This document shows positions 5,419 through 9,498 of a stretch of DNA of 9,498 nucleotides, in pieces (position 1 is the first letter of the stretch; each line of letters begins with the position of its first letter). A program made the position numbers and the translations under genes. The notes beneath the pieces are model-generated. The model was not told the origin of the DNA, ran no database searches, and was given only the letters and a program-made list of their open reading frames with translations. The DNA is from Clostridiales bacterium (GTDB lineage: Bacteria > Bacillota > Clostridia > Oscillospirales > Oscillospiraceae): contig JAAYFX010000109.1 in assembly GCA_012728025.1 (NCBI GenBank), positions 1 to 9,498 of the forward strand, written 5' to 3'.

Positions 5419-6468
5419 ATGAGTATTAATAAAAAAATCATACCAATGCCCCTGCGATACATTATAAATGCTGTACTCTTTGGGGCCTTCCTTTATATAA
5501 TGAATCACATTATATCCTCAGGAATTATATCTAAGTATTATTCCGGTGTTATCTCCCTTATCGGCATATACATTATCCTTGCCGTATCCCTTAACGTGGC
5601 CACAGGCTATTTAGGTCAACTCCCCTTAGGACACGCAGGTTTCATGGTTATTGGCGCTTATACCTCAGCTATTATAATGAAATCTGTGGCTGCAGGCTCA
5701 ACAGGGGTTGCCTTTCCCTTTGCCCTTCTTGCAGGCGGCATTTTGGCAGGTGTTTTTGGACTTATCATAGGTATTCCTGCCCTTCGTCTTAGGGGAGACT
5801 ACCTTGCCATCCTCACCTTGGGCTTTGGCGAAATAATACGGGTTATACTTCTCAACATCGACAACGTTTTGGGCTTCACCCTGACAAACGGGGCGGCAGG
5901 TCTTCAAAAAATACCGAAAACAACAACCTTTCTTATAACATTTATCTGTGTTGGAATCACTATTTTTGCAATTCACACTCTTATGAAATCAAGGCATGGC
6001 AGAGCCATATTGTCCATTCGTGAAAACGAGATAGCGGCAGAAGCCTGCGGCATAAACACCACCTATTATAAAACTCTGGGTTTTGTAGTTTCTGCATTTT
6101 TTGCAGGAATAGCCGGAGGGCTTTTCGCCGGATATATAGGCATACTTTCCCCTTCTGATTTTGGCTTTATGAAGTCAATTGAAATTTTGGTAATGGTGGT
6201 TCTCGGAGGCATGGGCAGCATGATAGGAAGTGTTTTAAGCGCAACGGTGTTAACCGCCCTGCCGGAGCTTTTGCGCAGCTTTGAGAGATACCGAATGGTT
6301 GTGTATTCACTTATCCTCGTTATAGTCATGATATTCAAGCCCTCGGGACTTTTCGGAACCTATGACTTTTCTTTAAATAGCCTTTTGGACAAACTGATTT
6401 TGTTATTTAAAGGCAAGAGAAAGAATGGGCAAAAAAATAATGAAATAAAGGAGGGTGCGGAAAAATGA
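5419..6468 (+). CDS. livM: Branched-chain amino acid ABC permease, LivM type
   Basis: A 349-residue membrane protein that pairs with LivH to form the transport channel. The hallmark GYLGQLPLGHAGFMVIGAY (63-81) matches the LivM signature, with Pro in place of the more usual Ser after GQL. Other conserved parts are LRLRGDYLAILTLGFGEIIR (122-141), LTNGAAGLQKIP (155-166), the cytoplasmic coupling loop GRAILSIRENEIAAEACGI (194-212), and SPSDFGFMKSIEILVMVVLGG (residues 244-264). The C terminus is a basic, hydrophilic tail (about 330-349) beyond the last membrane segment. A G-rich ribosome binding site precedes the ATG. The stop codon overlaps the start of livG by four bases (ATGA), indicating translational coupling. 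Confidence 0.93.
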   Translation: MSINKKIIPMPLRYIINAVLFGAFLYIMNHIISSGIISKYYSGVISLIGIYIILAVSLNVATGYLGQLPLGHAGFMVIGAYTSAIIMKSVAAGSTGVAFPFALLAGGILAGVFGLIIGIPALRLRGDYLAILTLGFGEIIRVILLNIDNVLGFTLTNGAAGLQKIPKTTTFLITFICVGITIFAIHTLMKSRHGRAILSIRENEIAAEACGINTTYYKTLGFVVSAFFAGIAGGLFAGYIGILSPSDFGFMKSIEILVMVVLGGMGSMIGSVLSATVLTALPELLRSFERYRMVVYSLILVIVMIFKPSGLFGTYDFSLNSLLDKLILLFKGKRKNGQKNNEIKEGAEK

Positions 6469-7319
6469 GTAAACCCAAAAGAGAGCCTGTAAAGCTTGTT
6501 CCCGTCCCTTCAGTTAACATAATCCCTGAAAGGGACGTTGACAAAACGCCCATCCTTGAAGTAAGCCATCTGGGTATAGATTTTGGCGGATTAACCGCTG
6601 TGGATGATTTTAACATGGCCATTGGCCGCACTGAAATTGCGGGGCTTATCGGCCCCAACGGTGCGGGAAAAACAACCGTATTTAATCTTCTTACCAAGGT
6701 CTACCACCCTACCCGCGGCACAATTATGCTCGACGGCAGGGACACCGGCGGGATGAATACCATTCAGGTAAACAAAATGGGCATTGCCAGAACCTTCCAG
6801 AACATTAGGCTTTTTAAAGACCTTACTGTTCTAGATAATGTCCTTATAGGACTGCACAATGAGATGGACTATCATCTGGGCGGTGCCATTCTTCGCTTTC
6901 CCGCATATTGGAAGGCTGAGCGCATAGCAAAACAGCGGGCCTTGGAGCTTTTGTCTATTTTTGATATGCAGGATATGGCGGGTAACCTTGCCGGCTCTCT
7001 GCCTTACGGTGCCCAGCGCAGGCTTGAAATTGTTAGGGCCTTGGGAACAAACCCTGCCCTGCTGCTTTTAGACGAGCCTGCCGCCGGAATGAACCCCTCT
7101 GAAACATCAGAGCTTATGGAAAATATCCAGAAAATCCGTGATACTTTCCAGATTGCCATCATGCTTATTGAGCATGATATGAACCTTGTAATGGGAATAT
7201 GCGAGGGTATCTGCGTTTTAAATTACGGAAAAGTAATTGCAAAAGGCACAGCGGAAGAAATTCAGGATAATCCCAAGGTCATAGAGGCATATCTCGGCAA
7301 GAAGAAGGAGGAAAACTAA
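6465..7319 (+). CDS. livG: Branched-chain amino acid ABC ATPase, LivG type
   Basis: A 284-residue ATP-binding subunit that powers the importer from the cytoplasmic face. Landmarks are Walker A GPNGAGKTT (63-71), Q-loop in ARTFQN (about 108-113), ABC signature LPYGAQRRLEI (179-189), Walker B with DEPAAGMNP (203-211) and the switch histidine in IEHDMN (His237). The closing block GKVIAKGTAEEIQDNPKVIEAYLG is the standard LivG C-terminal segment. The signature is LPYGAQ where many LivG proteins have GQQ. About 28 residues rich in Pro, Lys and Val precede the usual ABC start (ILEVSHLGIDFGG), slightly longer than the typical 255-260 residue LivG. The ribosome binding site AAGGAGGG lies inside the end of livM and supports the start at 6465. 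Confidence 0.94.
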   Translation: MSKPKREPVKLVPVPSVNIIPERDVDKTPILEVSHLGIDFGGLTAVDDFNMAIGRTEIAGLIGPNGAGKTTVFNLLTKVYHPTRGTIMLDGRDTGGMNTIQVNKMGIARTFQNIRLFKDLTVLDNVLIGLHNEMDYHLGGAILRFPAYWKAERIAKQRALELLSIFDMQDMAGNLAGSLPYGAQRRLEIVRALGTNPALLLLDEPAAGMNPSETSELMENIQKIRDTFQIAIMLIEHDMNLVMGICEGICVLNYGKVIAKGTAEEIQDNPKVIEAYLGKKKEEN

Positions 7320-7322
7320 GCT

Positions 7323-8024
7323 ATGCTAAAGGTAAACGACATAAATGTCTATTACGGCAGCATCCATGCTATAAAAGGCGTTTCCTTCGAGGTTCAAAAG
7401 GGCGAGATAGTAACCCTCATAGGGGCTAACGGTGCGGGAAAATCTTCTATCCTAAATACTATTTCAGGTCTTTTAAGAAGCAAGGGCGGCTGCATTAAGT
7501 TTCGGGATAAAAACATAAGCAGTATCCTCCCCCACAAAATAGTAGGCATGGGGCTTGCTCAGGTTCCCGAGGGGCGTCGGGTTTTTCTTAAAATGTCCGT
7601 ACAGGAAAACCTTGAAATGGGTGCTTACACAAGACGGGGCAGTGAGATTAACGAATCAATAGAGGATGTGTATGAGCGCTTTCCCCGCCTTAAGGAACGC
7701 CGCCGTCAGGTTGCTGGAACTCTTTCCGGCGGTGAGCAGCAAATGCTTGCCATGGGCAGGGCTTTAATGTCAAAACCGGAGCTACTCATGCTCGACGAGC
7801 CTTCCATGGGTCTTGCGCCAATTTTGGTTGAGCAGATTTTTGACATTATAAAGGAGCTAAACAGCGCTGGCACCACCATTTTACTTGTGGAGCAAAATGC
7901 GCAAATGGCTCTTTCCATAGCCGACCGTGGCTATGTTTTGGAAACCGGAAAGATTGTTACCTCCGCTGATGCTCGGGAGCTTCTTAACAATGATGCCGTT
8001 AAAAAGGCTTATCTCGGAGGGTGA
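7323..8024 (+). CDS. livF: Branched-chain amino acid ABC ATPase, LivF type
   Basis: A 233-residue ATP-binding subunit, standard LivF length, which pairs with LivG. It has Walker A GANGAGKSS (34-42), the LivF-specific block QVPEGRRVFLKMSVQENLEMG (80-100), signature LSGGEQQ (134-140), Walker B LLMLDEPSMGLAP (154-166) and VEQNAQMALSIADRGYVLETG (189-209). In the last block a Gln occupies the place of the switch histidine found in LivG; this is usual for LivF and means the two ATP sites are not equivalent. The start lies three bases after the livG stop, with its GGAGG site inside the livG coding end at a rather long spacing. The operon closes with a hairpin right after the stop. Confidence 0.94.
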   Translation: MLKVNDINVYYGSIHAIKGVSFEVQKGEIVTLIGANGAGKSSILNTISGLLRSKGGCIKFRDKNISSILPHKIVGMGLAQVPEGRRVFLKMSVQENLEMGAYTRRGSEINESIEDVYERFPRLKERRRQVAGTLSGGEQQMLAMGRALMSKPELLMLDEPSMGLAPILVEQIFDIIKELNSAGTTILLVEQNAQMALSIADRGYVLETGKIVTSADARELLNNDAVKKAYLGG

Positions 8025-8029
8025 GACTG

Positions 8030-8061
8030 ACCCGCCGCTCTCTATGCAGTGCGGCGGGTTT
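8030..8061 (+). terminator. Hairpin terminator after livF
   Basis: A perfect 9-bp GC-rich stem (8030-8038 with 8051-8059) with a 12-base loop lies five bases after the livF stop. The T-run is short (three T then C), so termination may be incomplete, but its place at the operon end and the new promoter just beyond it fit a terminator. Confidence 0.65.
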
Positions 8062-8068
8062 CGTGGTA

Positions 8069-8098
8069 TTGACTTGCCGCTTATATGTGATGTATACT
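8069..8098 (+). promoter_or_regulatory. Sigma-A promoter of the glycosyltransferase unit
   Basis: TTGACT (8069-8074) and TATACT (8093-8098), each five of six to consensus, are separated by 18 bases. The RNA would begin near 8105, leaving a leader of about 115 bases. Confidence 0.65.
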
Positions 8099-8104
8099 CG
8101 TGTA

Positions 8105-8196
8105 ACGGCTTTTGGAAGGGTTTTATTTTACTTGCGCCATAAAGCCGTAATTTTGCTTTTAAAAATTTTTCTGGCGAAGGGCTTTGTTTTCGCCGG
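8105..8196 (+). other. Structured leader with competing hairpins
   Basis: The leader can form an 8-bp stem (8105-8112 with 8141-8148, 28-base loop) and a second stem (8171-8178 with 8189-8196, ten-base loop, one G-T pair). The loop of the second contains GGCTTT (8180-8185), which could instead pair with AAAGCC at 8141-8146, so the two states could exclude each other. No known riboswitch class is recognised. The pairing is visible; a regulatory role is only possible. Confidence 0.3.
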
Positions 8197-8207
8197 TGTA
8201 TCTTTGC

Positions 8208-8213
8208 AGGAGG
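8208..8213 (+). promoter_or_regulatory. RBS deciding a UUG start
   Basis: A perfect AGGAGG seven bases before the TTG at 8221. There is no ATG or GTG in frame nearby upstream, so the unusual start codon is well supported. Confidence 0.85.
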
Positions 8214-8220
8214 TTAACTG

Positions 8221-9315
8221 TTGAATGTACTGTATCTCATAAATTATGCCGGCAAAGCCGGAACGGAAAAGTATGTTGAAAACCTTGTAAGGCTTCTTGG
8301 CGCTGAAAAGATTACAGCTTATTTCGCCTATAATATCGAGGGTGAGCTATCGAAAAAAATGCGTGAGGCGGGGCTTGAGTGTCTCCAGTTGGAATTAAGC
8401 TGGAAAAATGCTTTTTCTTCCGCAAAAAAGCTTGCAGGTTTTTGCAGGGAGAAGAAAATTGACGTTATCCACGCCCAGTATCCCAGAGAAAACATCATTG
8501 CTCTTCTTTCAAAGCGGCATTATCCTTCTGTTAAAGTTGTTTTCACAAGCCACCTTACCCTCAGGCTTTCAGGGGCAAAAGGAACTGTTTGGAAAATGCT
8601 GAACAAGCACTTTACACCGAAAAACCACAGAATAATCTCTGTTTGCAATGAGGGGCGGGACATCCTTATTGAAAACGGCGTTATGAAAGAGCGCATTCAG
8701 GTTATATTTAACGGCATGGAACCTATGGCTGCCCCTTCTAAAAATAATGCTGTTAGAAAAGAGCTTGGCCTTAGTGATGACTGCTTTGTAATGACAATTT
8801 TGGCACGTTTTGCTCCGGAAAAGGGGCTGGACTTTTTGTTGGATATTCTTTATAAGATTAAAAACAGCACTGAAAAGCCTTTTTGCTGCCTTATCTGCGG
8901 TGATGGGGAGCTTTTTCAGGAAATCAGCGAGAAGGTTTCCCGTCTGGAGCTTCAAAATGAATGCAAGCTTCTTGGCTTTCGCAGCGATACAAAGGAAATT
9001 CTGGCAGGGTCAGATGCCTACCTTTGCACTTCCAGCCATAACGAGGCCATGAGTTTTGCGGTTTTAGAAGCTATGAATGTGGGGCTGCCCCTTGTTCTTA
9101 CGGATGTGGGCGGCAATCGTGACCTTGCCGAAACTTTTATCCAATGCGGATTCGTGCTTAAATATGGCGATGTAGAGGGCTTTTCAAAGGCGATTTTATG
9201 CTTAATGAATGACGAGGAAAAAAGAAAAACCCTTTCCGCCGCTGCCATTGATAAAATAGAAAAGCACTTTGACCTTAACAAGCTGGCGGACGAGGTGTTC
9301 GCAGCATACAACTAA
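8221..9315 (+). CDS. GT4-family glycosyltransferase
   Basis: A 364-residue cytoplasmic or membrane-associated retaining glycosyltransferase of the GT-B fold (Glycos_transf_1, family GT4), which moves a sugar from a nucleotide-sugar donor to an acceptor. The N-terminal acceptor domain begins with NVLYLINYAGKAGTEKYVENL, the usual GGxE-like first loop, and contains DVIHAQYP (81-88). The C-terminal donor domain has VIFNGME (161-167), ILARFAPEKGLDFLL (193-207), ICGDGEL (225-231), and the EX7E motif with Glu275 and Glu283 in SSHNEAMSFAVLEAM. GLPLVLTDVGGNRDL (288-302) is also typical. It starts with TTG behind a perfect ribosome binding site and its own promoter. It is followed 17 bases later by a DUF4330 gene, which suggests a role in extracellular or capsular polysaccharide or teichoic acid-type glycan assembly. 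Donor and acceptor cannot be told. Confidence 0.9.
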   Translation: MNVLYLINYAGKAGTEKYVENLVRLLGAEKITAYFAYNIEGELSKKMREAGLECLQLELSWKNAFSSAKKLAGFCREKKIDVIHAQYPRENIIALLSKRHYPSVKVVFTSHLTLRLSGAKGTVWKMLNKHFTPKNHRIISVCNEGRDILIENGVMKERIQVIFNGMEPMAAPSKNNAVRKELGLSDDCFVMTILARFAPEKGLDFLLDILYKIKNSTEKPFCCLICGDGELFQEISEKVSRLELQNECKLLGFRSDTKEILAGSDAYLCTSSHNEAMSFAVLEAMNVGLPLVLTDVGGNRDLAETFIQCGFVLKYGDVEGFSKAILCLMNDEEKRKTLSAAAIDKIEKHFDLNKLADEVFAAYN

Positions 9316-9332
9316 ATTTGGAGGACGCCAAA

Positions 9333-9498
9333 ATGATTGACCAAAACGGCAAGCTTTTCGGGAAAATCAATCTTATAGACCTTATAATTATAATTGTATT
9401 AATTGCGCTTCTAGCCTTTGCGGCGCTTAAATTTACAAATGCCAGAAATAGTGACACAGAGCTTGTGGACCTTAAAATAAGCTTTTACTCCGATGAGC
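9333..9498 (+). CDS. DUF4330 domain protein, 5' part only
   Basis: The first 55 codons of a gene that runs off the window. The ATG is preceded by TTTGGAGGACG, a good ribosome binding site. The protein opens MIDQNGKLFGKINLIDL, followed by a single membrane segment of about 18 residues (roughly 15-33: LIDLIIIIVLIALLAFAAL) and then a polar region starting ELVDLKISFY. This is the characteristic opening of DUF4330 proteins: a short cytoplasmic head, one transmembrane anchor and an outer beta-rich part. The function is not known. Such proteins are often found near polysaccharide genes, consistent with the glycosyltransferase just upstream and the 17-base gap that implies co-transcription. Confidence 0.85.
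   Translation, partial: MIDQNGKLFGKINLIDLIIIIVLIALLAFAALKFTNARNSDTELVDLKISFYSDE

Noticed and set aside
7323..8024. Gln in place of the switch histidine in LivF as a defect
   Set aside because: This VEQN motif is normal for LivF proteins, so it is not a loss-of-function sign.
1..9498. CRISPR arrays, insertion sequences, tRNA or rRNA genes
   Set aside because: No regularly spaced repeats, transposase-like frames, terminal inverted repeats or RNA gene signatures were seen.

Overview
The window looks like chromosomal DNA of an anaerobic Gram-positive bacterium of the class Clostridia. The evidence is the strong purine-rich ribosome binding sites, the sigma-A type promoters, a lipoprotein solute-binding protein, DUF5067 and DUF4330 proteins, and a moderate GC content with a very AT-rich intergenic region. 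A Lachnospirales or Anaerotignum-like relative is plausible, but this is inference from gene content only.

Layout. (1) At 1-392 (+) is the C-terminal part of a DUF5067 protein, which ends at a strong hairpin terminator shared with the convergent unit to its right. (2) At 477-2232 (-) is a two-gene unit, a PaaK-type arylacetate/phenylacetate-CoA ligase followed by a tandem ACT-domain protein, with only 10 bases between them. (3) At 2233-3099 is an 867-base divergent region. It is not empty. On the minus strand it holds a likely 34-residue small membrane-type protein gene with its own ribosome binding site and a near-ideal terminator. It also holds a doubtful 64-codon ORF behind a TATAAT promoter upstream of paaK. 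On the plus strand it holds a clear promoter and a roughly 105-base leader with a terminator-like hairpin before the transporter operon. (4) At 3100-8024 (+) is a complete five-gene branched-chain amino acid type (HAAT) ABC importer: a lipoprotein binding protein, two permeases and two ATPases in the order livJ-H-M-G-F. A 12-bp perfect hairpin separates the binding-protein gene from the rest. (5) At 8221-9315 (+), behind its own promoter and structured leader, is a GT4 glycosyltransferase that starts with UUG. It is followed 17 bases later by the first 55 codons of a DUF4330 membrane-anchored protein that runs off the window.

How the genes may work together. The importer would bring branched-chain or related hydrophobic amino acids into the cell. 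The divergent CoA ligase acts on aryl or other carboxylic acids, the kind of product made when amino acids are oxidised through 2-oxo acids. The tandem ACT protein could sense an amino acid. A link between import and fermentation of hydrophobic or aromatic amino acids is reasonable but rests on proximity. The 2-oxoacid:ferredoxin oxidoreductase genes (iorAB) that often accompany this paaK-ACT pair are not in this window. The glycosyltransferase/DUF4330 pair belongs to a separate envelope-polysaccharide unit. The least explained items are the 34-residue minus-strand gene and the leader RNAs ahead of livJ and the glycosyltransferase.
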